Source: Larix kaempferi
Taxonomy: Eukaryota > Streptophyta > Pinopsida > Pinales > Pinaceae
DNA length: 64,000 nucleotides
Direction: 5' to 3'
Assembly: GCA_027924585.1 (NCBI GenBank)
Contig: BSBM01000050.1
Location: 7,574,001 to 7,638,000, forward strand
Shown: in pieces, positions 45,990-56,951 of the stretch
How the letters are laid out: the number at the start of each line of letters is the position of its first letter
Position numbering within the stretch: position 1 is the stretch's first letter
The notes under the pieces: model-generated
Told to the model about the DNA's origin: nothing
What the model saw: the letters and a program-made list of their open reading frames with translations, nothing else
The model's database searches: none
Program-made: the position numbers and the translations under genes

Positions 45990-46840
45990 TGGCACAGATA
46001 GATGGCTGCAAAAATGAAAATGAAAGATCTCATATTAATGCATTACTTCCTAGATCTGGAAGTATGGCAAGGATCAGAAAGAATCTTTCTCAACCAGGGA
46101 AAGTATGCTGAGAAATATTAAAAGGACTTGAGGTGTTGGAATGGCCACTCTTATGGATTCCAACTTGAAGTTGTTAGGGGATGACTCATCGGAGTTAGTG
46201 GATATAACTCTATACAGTCAAATTATTGGGTCATTGATGTATCTAACATATACTAGGTTAGATATATGCTTTGTTTTGAACACCTTGAGTCAGTATCTAG
46301 TGGAAACTAGATGTGTTCACCTGATAGTTGCTAAGCATGTGATGAGGCACCTAAATGATACAATGGACTTTGATCTATGCTATCTTGAAGATCATGACTT
46401 CAGATGGCTACTCAGATGTTGATTGGGAAGAAAGTGTATCAGACAGGAAGAACACATCGAGAGGATGTTATTGTCTGGGATCAGTCATGATCTCGTGGTT
46501 TAGCAGGAAACAATCTAGTGTGGCTCTTAGCACAAGTGGAATATATGGCTGCTTGCTCTGCTAGTTGTGAAGAAGTATGGCTTCAAGATTGTTTGACTTA
46601 GAGATAGACCCAATTGTGATCCTATGTGACAAACAGAGTTGTACCAAAATGGTAGAGAATCCAATGTTCCATGATAAGTCAAATCACATAGAGATCTGAC
46701 ATTTCTATATACAAGATGTGGTTAATGTTCGAATTCGTAACAAGTTACCAATGCACTAACCAAACCTCTACCAATCCGATGTACTAACCAAACCTCTACC
46801 TCAAGTAAAGTTTTCCAAGACAAACTTAATATAGTTAAGA
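45990..46840 (+). pseudogene. Copia element 1 RT C-terminus and RNase H remnant
   Basis: The end of RT (EVWQGSERIFLNQGKYAEKY near 46060-46120) leads to the connection (SLMYLTYTRLDICFVLNTLSQ, 46141-46422) and RNase H (DVDWEESVSDRKNTSRG near 46420; SWFSRKQSSVALSTSG near 46500; CDKQSCTKM near 46630). The AExEYMA motif with the catalytic Glu is destroyed. Frameshifts near 46140 and 46420. Everything 5' of this in pol is deleted. Confidence 0.85.
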
Positions 46841-46990
46841 AGGACCCTCCTCGAAAGGGGGAGTGATGTGATCACTTATGATGAGATTTCCCGCATCGAC
46901 AGTGAGGTCAATGATGTGGATACCTATATTGGTGATGCCGATAGAAAGGTTGGTAGATGGACCTTAGACAGGGTCTAAGGTGACAAGGGG

Positions 46991-48180
46991 ATTGCATCAT
47001 CCTTGAACATATGTTCTAAAGAGAGCCGTAGATGTATGTCTTCGAGAATGAAGTCCTTGGTGGACATGATAGGATTGCATCATCCTCAAGAGAGCCGTAG
47101 ACGTATGTCTTCGAGAATGAAGTCCTTGGTGGACATGATAGGATTGCATAATCCTCAAGAGAGCCGTAGACGTATGTCTTCGAGAATGAAGTCCTTGGTG
47201 GACATGATAGGATTGCATCATCCTCAAGAGAGCCATAGACGTATGTCTTTGAGAATGAAGTCCTTGGTGGACATGATAGCATTGCATCATCCTCAAGAGA
47301 GCGATAGACGTATGTCTTCGAGAATGAAGTCCTTGGTGGACATTTGGCGATTGGATCATCCCTGGACTTCAGTCCTAAAGTGAGCCGTAGACAGATGTCT
47401 CCAAGAAAGAAGAGGGATTGTATCATCCTTGAACACATGTTCTAAAGTGAGCCGTAGACAGGTGTCTCCGAGAAAGAAGAGGGATTGTATCATCCCTGGA
47501 CTTCGGTCCCTGAATTGATCCGTAGACGTATGGTCTCCGAAAATGAATTCCTTAGTGGACAGGTAGGGATTGTATCATCCCTGGACTTCGATCCCTGAAT
47601 TGATCCGTAGAAGTATGGTCTCCGAGAATGAGGTCCAAAGTGGACAGATGGGGATTGTATCATCCCCGGACCTTGGTCCCTGAATTGATCCATAGACGTG
47701 TGGTCTCCGAGAAGTGGGGATTGTATCATCCCTGGACCTTGGTCCCTAAATTGATCCGTAGACATGTGGTCTCCAAGAAGTGGGGATTGTATCATCCCCC
47801 GACTTTGGTCCCTGAATTGATCCGTAGACGTGTGGTCTCCGAGAAGTGGGGATTGTGTCATCCCCGGACTTTGGTCCCTGAATTGATCCATAGACGCGTG
47901 GTCTCCGAGAAGTGGGGATTGTATCATCCCCGGACTTTGGTCCCTGAATTGATCCGTAGACGTGTGGTCTCCGAGAAGTGGGGATTGTATCATCCCCGGA
48001 CTTTGGTCCCTGAATTGATCCGTAGACATGTGGTCTCTGAGAAGTGGGGCTTGTATCATCCCCAGACTTTGGTCCCTGAATTGATCCGTAGACATGTGGT
48101 CTCCGAGAAGTGGGGATTGTATCATCCCCGGACTTTGGTCCTTGAATTGATCCGTAGACGGATGGTCTCCAAGAAAGTGA
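46991..48180 (+). repeat. Minisatellite of 85-bp ancestor with 69-bp and 66-bp derivative arrays
   Basis: ATTG(C/T)ATCATCC marks unit starts. Units of 83-85 bp begin at 46991, 47484 and 47569. Units of 69 bp begin at 47074, 47143, 47212 and 47281. Units of 66 bp begin at 47654, 47720, 47786 and 47852 onward to 48180. The 69-bp form lacks the GGACTTCGGTCCCTG part and the 66-bp form lacks the AATGAGGTCCAAAGTGGACA part of the long unit. 69 and 66 are multiples of three, so frames run through on both strands. Confidence 0.9.
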
Positions 48181-48189
48181 TTTTTTTAT

Positions 48190-48415
48190 GATGTGGTTAC
48201 TTGTATCGGTATGGATACTTGTATTGATGATGTGGTTACTTGTATCGGTATGGATACTTGTATTGATGATGTGTATACTTGTATTGTGTGGATACTTGTA
48301 TTGATGATGTGTATACTTGTATTGTGTGAATACTTGTATTGATGATGTATACTTGTATTGTGTGGATACTTGTATTGATGATGTGTACACTTGTATTGGT
48401 GTGGATACTAATACT
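48190..48415 (+). repeat. Minisatellite, GATACTTGTATTGATGATGTG type
   Basis: Irregular repeats of about 20-45 bp with core ACTTGTATTGATGATGTG. A second, unrelated array in the same element. Confidence 0.85.
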
Positions 48416-48790
48416 GTTGATCTAGATGACGATGCTGCTGATCATGTTGATCTAAATGACGATGCTGCTGATCATGTTGATCTAGATGACGATGCTGCTG
48501 ATTACAATGATGATAATCATGTAGATCGAGATGATCCAGATGTTGTAGATCAAGATGATCCAGATGTTGTAGATCGTGATGATCCAGATGCTGTAGATCG
48601 AGACGATCCAGATGCTGTAGATCGAGATGATCCAAATGCTGTAGATCGAGATGATCCAGATGTTGTAGATCGTGATGAACCAGATGTTGTAGATCAAGAT
48701 GATGTGACGATGCTGATGATCGTGTGATGATGCTGCTGATGATCGTGTGATGATGCTGCTGATGATCGTGTGATGACGATGCTGATAATC
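48416..48790 (+). repeat. GAT-rich minisatellites, 30-bp x 3 and 24-bp x 8
   Basis: 30-bp units from 48420 (TGACGATGCTGCTGATCATG). Then 24-bp units from about 48520 to 48705 (GATCGAGATGATCCAGATG). The plus-strand frame at 48317-48727 reads as an Asp-rich peptide (DRDDPDVVDRDDPDAV). GTGATGATGCTGCTGATGATC repeats follow to 48790. Confidence 0.85.
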
Positions 48791-49007
48791 GTGAGGATCC
48801 AGATGATGATATTGTTGTAGCTGTTCAAGTGCTACAGAAGATAAAGACTCAGTACTGAAGATGTCGATGTTCCAGTATTGAAGATGTTCCAGTAACTGCT
48901 TGAGTTACTGATGATGTTGAGAAAGCTTCCAATGATTTATAGATGTATCATGTATGATGTTGATGACTCCTTGCTCACGCAGATGCTGTTATAATATCCT
49001 TCTCGTT

Positions 49008-49016
49008 AAGGGGGAG
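49008..49016 (+). other. Polypurine tract of copia element 1
   Basis: AAGGGGGAG abuts the 3' LTR. A near-identical GAAAGGGGGAG lies upstream at 46853-46863 right after the RNase H remnant. Confidence 0.8.
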
Positions 49017-49623
49017 TGTTGAGATATTGTAACTTCAAAGAATATTATATTTGTACTTTATTATTCCGGATATGTTTCATTCCTCCGTGAAGATCTTATT
49101 GTATATCCAGAGATGTTTATTCCTCCGTCGAAATGTGGTAACTTGGGTTATTAGACTTCCCTAGTGGGGGTCGGCCCTGTATGTGTTATGTGGTTCAAAG
49201 GGTTATTAGACCACCCTAGAGGGGTCGGCCCAGTCAGTTGTAGTGGGGTATTTAACCCATTGGTTAAATACGAGCCTACATGTCTTGTGTAAAAGAAAAG
49301 TCGGAGTAGTGTATAAATAGAGGAGGTGTGTTCCTCATTTGATACACACACTCACTCACTTGAGAGAGGCGCACTTGTGGAGGAGAGGTCTACTATGGTG
49401 GAGGAGGAGATCATGTCTTTGGTTTGGATCTTTGTATATTGCTGGTCATCTATATTGAGGAAGCTTTGCTGGGTTTTCTACCCCATGAGGGTTTCCCAGG
49501 ATAAATCTGTGTCTCTTCTGTTTATGCTATGATTGTTGTTTCTTCAGTGATCCTGTATATGCTATTATTGTGAAATGGAATGTAATGCTGCTATTTTCTG
49601 TCTTAGCATATTGAATTTTAACA
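49017..49623 (+). repeat. 3' LTR of copia element 1
   Basis: 607 bp. Carries an extra AGGTCTACTATGGTGGAGG-like stretch near 49385 not present in the 5' LTR. TATAAATA at 49312. Followed by the CAGCT duplication. Confidence 0.95.
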
Positions 49624-49628
49624 CAGCT

Positions 49629-51657
49629 TTAGTGTCTTTGAACTCATAAAATGCAGTCTCCAATCTTAGAAATTGTAGACAAATGTTTTGCAAAATTGAA
49701 TTCTCAGAAACTAATCTTTGTTTAATCTAGTGGACTTCGGTCTTAGCTCAGAAAATTCAATATTTCTAAAATTGAATCAAATCAATCGAATCAATTGAAT
49801 TGCACCAATGATGAATCACACCAATTTTGAACCAGCTTTACTCAAAGACCTTTCCAAGCATAGTAAGTCTTCTCCTTCGAGTGAGAGTTCGAGCTCATTT
49901 AGTCTACCGAAATGACTGATTTATTTGAATGTTAGCACTAGTTCAAGTGTTGGCCTTAGTGCGAATGATGGCCATGGATCTTCTGACTATAGATAAATGA
50001 AGGTAAATTTAGGCTATGGGCCCATACTTTGAGATAAAGGTTTGTACTGTTTTATGGAGCTCCTCCCCGTAGATATAAATATAGGTCATATTTGTATTTC
50101 CTCAATATCCATATTGACTGGTGTTAGCACGAGAATATGTTCTCAACTACAAGAAGATAATGCCTAGCACATCTTAGTTGTTGAAAAGGTTTGGTTTGAT
50201 AAGTAGGTTGAGTGTCTGGTATGGTAAATCAGGCATAAATCCAACAAGGTAGGTAGCACATCATTTCAAAGCGCATATTTACCATGATCCAAACATAGAA
50301 TGAAAAACATGGAAGAAAAATAAGTTAATTAAATGTAAATATATAAAGGTAATCAGCAGTTATCTCATACATACACAAAAGAAGATTCAACGCCAAAACA
50401 ATGTTTTGGATCAAAACTTAACAAAGAAATCAGGCTTCCAGTTACAGGAAATACACAATTAAGATATAACTTCTATTCAATCTGGAACAAATTAATAACT
50501 AATGCAGTGCAAAATTAAATCATGAACTCAATAAAGAAGCAATAAACATAACACAAGAGAGGCACAGTTCAATCTTGCAGTATTATCGAACTCTGAGCAT
50601 GAAAATGTTGCTAACTAAAGTTGCTTATTATTTCAGGGAAAACAACTTTACTAGACTTCCTTACGTGAACCCTCTACTTCCTTCTAAGAAGAAGATACCT
50701 ATTACATTTCCAATGAAAAAATTTATAGGAATTTACCTCCTCTAAGTTATTATAAGTTTTAGGAATTAAATTCAAAAATAAGAATCTTTGATTTGTAACA
50801 GAAAATCTGGAAATGATGGATTGAGTTGATCAATAAATGACTTAAGATCCGGGATTAATTTATTTATTTATGGATACGAATATGGAAATTGAACATAGTT
50901 GTTGAATACTCTACCACCTGTGCATTCATTGTCTTCATACCTAAAAATGATTGCTCAACTACAAGCCGATCCTTCTCTTCGAAATCTGAAGCTCATTAAG
51001 TCCTTCATATCCTCTACATTTTGATGAAATATTTTGATTTCCATCAAAATGTAGATCCATTTTTGAAAAATAGAAAAGATGAGAATGATCAATGGCCACA
51101 AATGTCCAATAAATAAGGGATTCTGACTTATCCGTATTATATGCTACTCTGCTCCCAAATTTCGATTCTAATTCTTTTGAGATTAATTAGTTGCAATAAT
51201 TTCGCTTGTATCTATTCCCATTACATCAGGGGCCTCATCCACTTCTTCCATAGCATACTAATCAAATTCTTTTCTTCATACTGGTCGTATGGAACAATTC
51301 TAGCAACTATTATGGTGTCTGCTACACCACCTTTCTTTAGCATCCCACGAATTGAAGCAACCTTTTGCGAAAATTTATCAATTGAACTGAATCCAAACAT
51401 CTTATATAAGAAGACATAAAACAAAGTTATGTTAGATGAAATGGATGTGCACATAGATTTTGTGATGACCCGGTGCTCCATGTGATACCTGGGAACACTC
51501 TTTACTAGAAATTGGCATTTACCTATGGTTATTTGCATCACAAAGATACACTTGACATTCGGGCCTTTAAATATTGATATGTCCACATGTAATAAGAGAA
51601 GTTGTGCACATATATTTTATATTATGAACTGTGTGAATGGATATTCAACACATAGTA
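49629..51657. other. Intervening DNA without recognised gene
   Basis: About 2 kb of AT-rich sequence. A minus-strand frame at 51221-51586 (121 codons; FSQKVASIRGMLKKGGVADT, then VPYDQYEEKNLISML) is the only part that reads like protein. I could not assign it, and it may be a decayed exon or retroelement piece. Confidence 0.45.
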
Positions 51658-52558
51658 TGTTGGATTATATATACTTTGACCCAATTCCACTAAACTATTC
51701 ACCAACAAACCCCAAGATAATGGCCTTTTCAGCATCACCTACGCACATGTGACGTCTCACCCGAGGTACCTATGGGAACTGCAAGAACCAAGTTTCTACA
51801 TCGGCAAAGGGGAATGACCAAAATCTACTACAACTAGCATTTTATAGCTTCGACAAAACAACCAATATTTCCCATAGTTCATATAATGCAAACATATCAA
51901 GATCATCAAGTTCATATATTAGATTTGTAGAAAGCTAAATTACTCCTCATGTATTATCATATAAACATCATTATAATGCATGGAAACATAAAAGAAAATT
52001 AACACAAATCAATCATCCACACACATGAACACCGAAAATAATGTGGAAACCCAAGACAGTAAAAACCACAGAAGCACTATTCTTATTCATGAGTTGAAGC
52101 AAAATTAACACTTCACATCTCGCACCCATTCAAAAGAATTCATCTCCTCATTACAATGGATCTTCCCACTAAGCTTGCATATCACTACAACCTCTTTAAA
52201 CTTGCTTATATATCAAAATTACAACAATATCAAAAACATACTTTCCTTCATACATATGGAAAAACTATATGCTATCTTTCCCCTTGTCTAACCAACCCAA
52301 AAATTCCCAACCCATTACATATATATAGGAATTATTCGTAGTCCTCCCCGCTCCCACTACTTAAACTCATTAATGTAAGTGGACAAAAATATAACTTCTC
52401 TCAACTAACTTCGTTGTTGATGAATTCACACGCCCTTCGCTACTTATTATTTGGCAGCTTCATCGAATCCAATCCTGCTTTCGCGGACCACTTCTTCTTA
52501 TCTTTGTTCATACAAAAATCGGTTACCAAACCACACCAAAACTTTCCTAATCCTAGCA
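51658..52558 (-). repeat. LTR D (3' LTR of the LARD-like element)
   Basis: TGTTGGATTATATA to AATCCTAGCA, 901 bp. The left flank TAGTA (51653-51657) would be the target-site duplication. The partner was not found. Internal similarity to LTR A over the ACCAAG(C/T)TTC region. Confidence 0.7.
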
Positions 52559-52639
52559 GGCCCCCAACACTCAGAGGTGGCTCATCCCAAGCCACTTTAC
52601 TATTGATCTTGTGGTTGCTTTCACTGCATCAAAAACCGA

Positions 52640-55240
52640 TCATACCTTCCCTCTAGTGAGACGACAATATCCTTCAATTTTGTTGCTTGTTCTTCTAGAT
52701 CCTCTAGTAGCTACATAGATATACTACCCTGAACTTGTTCTTCAACTAGCTTGACAACCACCTTTATCTTCTCATGCGTGCTTTGAATAATGTTAGATAC
52801 TCGAACCGCTTCATTTTGGAAATACTCTACCTGTTGGATTTACCTCTATCGGTCTTCTCTCAACTGATTAATTTCAGCTTGTAGCTACTTATTCTCACCT
52901 ACCTTCATCATTCGTTCTTTTGGTGGCAATGTCATGATGACATGATTTAGATTCACATCTCAAGACTGTGCACTTTCCAACTTAATAGTGGTGTCCCGTA
53001 GACCCTCATCATCCATCAATGTTGTCCAAGCATGTGAAATTTCATCAAAGAGATTTGCGCTTTACGCCTATAAGGCCTTAATTCCTTCGACAAAAGCTTT
53101 AAATTCCTCATATCATTGATCCCGTACTTCATGTGGAGTCATTGGAACCACTTGCACTTCCAAATCATTGATTCTTGTTCTAAAACCTTTAATGAATTCC
53201 TTCAATCTAGACAACTTGCTCTCCAATGGTTTTGTTTCTACCATCTCTACTTCAGGAACTTCGCTACAAACTACCTCAATAACTTTCTGTAGCCTATCCT
53301 TCTGCTCGGCTACATAATCCCTTTCTTTTTAAAGTCCCTTGCATTTTTCAGTCAACTGATCCAGTTCTGAATTTTTCTTCATCATCTGACTGTAATTGTA
53401 TTATTCCTACCCCTTGATCTCATTAGCAATGATTAACTGTCTGTAAAGTATGCATAGGAATATCTGCTAAATGCAAATTAATACAACTCAAACCTTTGAC
53501 ACTCACATGTTCCTCTTGCTATGATCATCTCAATGCCTTTAGTTACAATTTAGGGTCGTGCAATGGAAGGTAGTTGCGACATTGATCCCTCTCACCCTTA
53601 AGATAAGACCTCCTTATCAATTGTTTCATCTTTGGGTTGGCATGTAACCATATTCCTTCTGACACTTCTTGCAGCGTATTAATTTGAGTAAGAATTCCAC
53701 CATGCATCTTTAAGTGTACATCTGCACCTTTTTGCAAAATATTCTATGTCGTGTCATTGAATCTATCCATCAGCATCTCCACATAATCCTCTGTCAATGC
53801 CAAAAAAGTAGACTCCTTATGATCCTTCCTCTTCGTTTTCCTTCCTGCTGGTGCTTTTGAGACCTTTCTTTTTCCTTTTCCTAAAGGGCCGGGTTGTGTG
53901 GTACCAGACTCTCGATCTTTCTCTTGCGATTGTTGGTAATTCTTCTTCTACTCCACCTGCACCTCCAGTTCCTCCTACCACAGTGTATAGACCTTCTCCT
54001 TGTTGTTCTTGACCTTTCTTTCCTCCGCCATTTCGCTGAGCCTTCACACCTTTAGCCTGCAACATAGCTAGAGATAGTTCTTCCTGAGGAACATGAACCC
54101 TCCATTCCTCTATCCATTCATTAATGATCTAACCAACGTCTTGCTCTGTTAAATTGAAGTGGGTCGAGAACCACTCCTGATTTGGATCCCTACAAGCCCT
54201 AATGTACATGTGTTGTGGTGTGGCTTTAAACCATATGATATGTTTAAAGAGATCAACCACTTGAGGTTCGATCCGAGGAACCTTCGTAATACTATGAATG
54301 ACTTCCTTATACATGTACATTATTATATTAGAATCCCTCTTCCTATATGGATTATCACTAACCCACAATGATGCAAACCACGTGGCCACAGGACATCCAG
54401 GTGGTACTATTGCAAACTGAGAGTTTATGGGCTCCTCCCAAGCAACCAAAGCAATCAATAGCAACAACCAGGAATAATGGAAGATATTACATGCTTCTTG
54501 TGCATCTCGACAGTCTCTCAAAAATGCATTAAGAAGGAGTGTGTCCTAATTCATTTGAACACCTTCGGCACACTTCTCCACCAACGCAATGATTGAGGTC
54601 AGAACTTGGTTTGGGCGATAGTTCTATAGCAACTTACTGGCCAAAATTTGCATCGTGAATTAAAGAGTCTCATCTTTTACAGAGGCTACCTCAGCCCCAA
54701 TTATTCTTCTCTAGATTGTATTTATATTTCACTATGTTTGCAAGTACTTGATATTTCTCTATCCCCATGCAATATGGTGTCGGATCCAACCTGTGAGTTG
54801 GAAGACCGGTAATCCTTTCTATCAGGTCTATCTCAATCAAAATTTTCACATCTAACCACAGGAATCCACCATGGACACACAACAACAATTGCTTTACATA
54901 GGCATTAACTGATGGACTCTGACCAAAATGTAGTATCTTCAAAAGACCCAACATACCCGATTTATCCAAACCCGAAGCCCATTCTAATGGATCTAAGATG
55001 CAGGATCCTCCTTCTACATTAGGTACCATCCGTGAATACTTATCTTGTACAAATGATGGGAACTTTGTCTTGTCATCCATATCATGTTCGACATACTTCA
55101 AGTTCGGCACCTTCCCCATCATGTCACCTACTTATAGAACTCTTGCTGGTATCTCTAGTGTAATAAATATTTAGCGTTCTTAGGAACCTGAACTGGTTTT
55201 GTAGTCGACCTCCTCGATAGAATGTACTATGTCAACCCAA
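52640..55240 (-). pseudogene. Long retroelement-associated ORF of unknown function
   Basis: About 870 codons in decayed frames. N-terminus near 55240 (RSTTKPVQVPKNAKYLLH), then a folded-looking region: LEWASGLDKSGMLGLLKIL, VHGGFLWLDVKIL, IERITGLPTHRLDP (54691-55122), KCAEGVQMN near 54570, IFHYSWLLLLIALVAWEEP (54129-54521). Next come a basic NLS-like tract RPFRKRKKKGLKS (53817-54065) and a C-terminal coiled-coil stretch near 52880 (LQAEINQLREDR). From memory it resembles repeated hypothetical proteins of seed-plant retroelements. No named domain is recognised. Several stops are TAG or TAA at likely Gln positions. Confidence 0.6.
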
Positions 55241-55559
55241 ATTGCATTCTATATGTCGAACTTACTAAAGGAACAAATTATACAACTTGATGAGAACTTT
55301 ATACTCAAAACGAAAACTCTAGCCATAAAAACTCATATTTTTGTGTTAAAACCAACAAAAACAACGCTCAATTTGAAAAGTGGCGCTACTGGTAGCATCT
55401 TTTTTTTTTCCAAAGCTAAATTTATAGTTTTTTTGAAAACCTAATCATTGTGATTGCAATCAAAACCCTAAATCAGCCCCTGAATCAAAAAGTGGTGCTA
55501 CCGAAATCACTGTTATTTGGAGGGGAGTTAAAATTAAGCCTTCTTTCAAACTGTAACCC

Positions 55560-56337
55560 TAACAACAGTCATCTTTCCAACAAAACTCCTAAAATATAAT
55601 AAAAATACACAAAAAAAAAGACAAAAAAAAGTTGACATAAAACACATTAAAACAATTTTACAACAAAAACATAAAATTTAAAAAACATTAAAATATAATT
55701 AAATACAAAAAAATTTAAATATACTTCAATTTAAAAAAAAATTACACTAAATATTAAAACCAAAATAAAACTTTAAATAAACAAATAAAAAGCAAATATT
55801 AAAAAACTACACAACAAGACATTAAAAAAACAAATTTAAAAGCAAATATTAAAAAACTAAAAGACTAAACTATATAAAACAAAATAAAAAAAAATTAAAT
55901 ATACTTAAACTTAAAAAAACAAATACACTTAATATTAAAAACAAAATAAAACATTAAATAAACAAATATTAAAAAACTACACAAGACATATTAAAAAACT
56001 AAAAAACTAAACTATATAAAAACAAATAAAAAATAAAAAGTTAATTTTGGTATTGTTTCTAAGATTTTTAAGATTTTTTTTTTCAAAAATATGAAAAAAT
56101 TTTAATATTCTTAAAAAGTTTAAACTAAACTTTAAAAACTAAACTAAAACATTATAAATTATAAATTATAAAACAAAACCATATAAAAAAGACTAATATT
56201 AAAAACAATAAATAAAAACTATATAAAAATAACAACATAACTAAAATTACTAAACTAAAACATTAGAAAATTAAAAATATAAAACAAAACAATATTAAAA
56301 AAACTATAAATAAAAAATTATATTAAAAACAACATAA

Positions 56338-56339
<2 letters not shown>
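55560..56339. repeat. A-rich low-complexity DNA with a diverged duplication
   Basis: TTAAATATACTT...TATTAAAAACxAAATAAAAC...AATATTAAAAAACTACACAA recurs at about 55717 and 55893, a period near 176 bp. Very A-rich on the plus strand. No gene. Confidence 0.7.

Positions 56340-56394
<55 letters not shown>
56340..56394. repeat. (TA)n microsatellite, about 27 repeats
   Basis: An uninterrupted alternation of T and A for about 55 bp inside A-rich DNA. Confidence 0.95.
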
Positions 56395-56398
<4 letters not shown>

Positions 56399-56951
56399 AA
56401 AAACTATATATTAAAAAACGACATGAAAATATAATTTACACACTATATATTAAAAAACACATTTTAAAAAACAAACAAAAAACAAAATAATGCAAACTTT
56501 TGAGGGTTTGTTAGGTCTTGATAGCTATTTTGGAGGGGGAGATGGCGCCGCAAGGGTTTTTTCTAGGGTTTTTTCCATTCTGCAGGAATTGGTTGGAGAA
56601 TGATAGTTAATTAGATGATTTGTGGGCTTGCGGCAACTTGGAGTCAAGCTGATTTGCACAATCAATCTAGTACCAGCCAAGTATAAAAAACGTGGGAATT
56701 ACCAGTCTACGTTGCGGCCTACTATTCGTGCTTTTCTTCTTGATTTTTTTGGTTTTTTCTTGTGTGGGTGTCTCGTTCCTTTTTTGGCTAGGTTTTTTGT
56801 CAGGGCTCTAATTTGAGCCCTAGATCTTTTTTTAGCATTTTTTCGCTCTCTTGTGGCTGCTTGTGGCTATCTTTGGCTGTGGGGGGGCCTTCTTTCTCGT
56901 GGTGGTAGCTGGCAGTGTGCCTGGCAGGTGGCAGTGTCTTTACCTTTTTGA

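Larger units (their letters stand above)
42365..49623 (+). mobile_element. Copia element 1, non-autonomous derivative
   Basis: LTRs 42365-42951 and 49017-49623, TSD CAGCT on both sides (42360-42364 and 49624-49628), tRNA-iMet primer site, and a polypurine tract at 49008-49016. Between them are a 2.7-kb leader, a remnant of RT C-terminus plus RNase H (about 46000-46840), and four blocks of minisatellites (46991-48790). No gag, protease, integrase or RT palm was found. It shares leader and LTR motifs with copia element 2 at 58990. Confidence 0.93.
51658..55500 (-). mobile_element. Non-autonomous LTR element (LARD-like) with a non-pol ORF
   Basis: LTR D (51658-52558) abuts a polypurine tract (GTGTTGGGGGCC on the minus strand at 52559), so it is the 3' LTR of a minus-strand element. 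The LTR shares a block with LTRs A-C (AAGCTTGGTTC and GAGACCTCG-like on the minus strand) and the same tract. The internal region has no gag, RT or integrase, only one long decayed ORF (52640-55240). No 5' LTR is recognised to the right, so the 5' end is truncated or decayed. Confidence 0.65.

Noticed and set aside
47074-48180. CRISPR-like direct repeats
   Set aside because: Units are contiguous with no unique spacers, and the context is a plant retroelement.
46997-48390. Long frames on both strands (up to 214 codons)
   Set aside because: All are translations of tandem repeats whose period is a multiple of three. No domain.
51221-51586. ATP synthase alpha-subunit fragment
   Set aside because: Only a loose resemblance around GVADTIIVA. 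Flanking residues do not fit the family.
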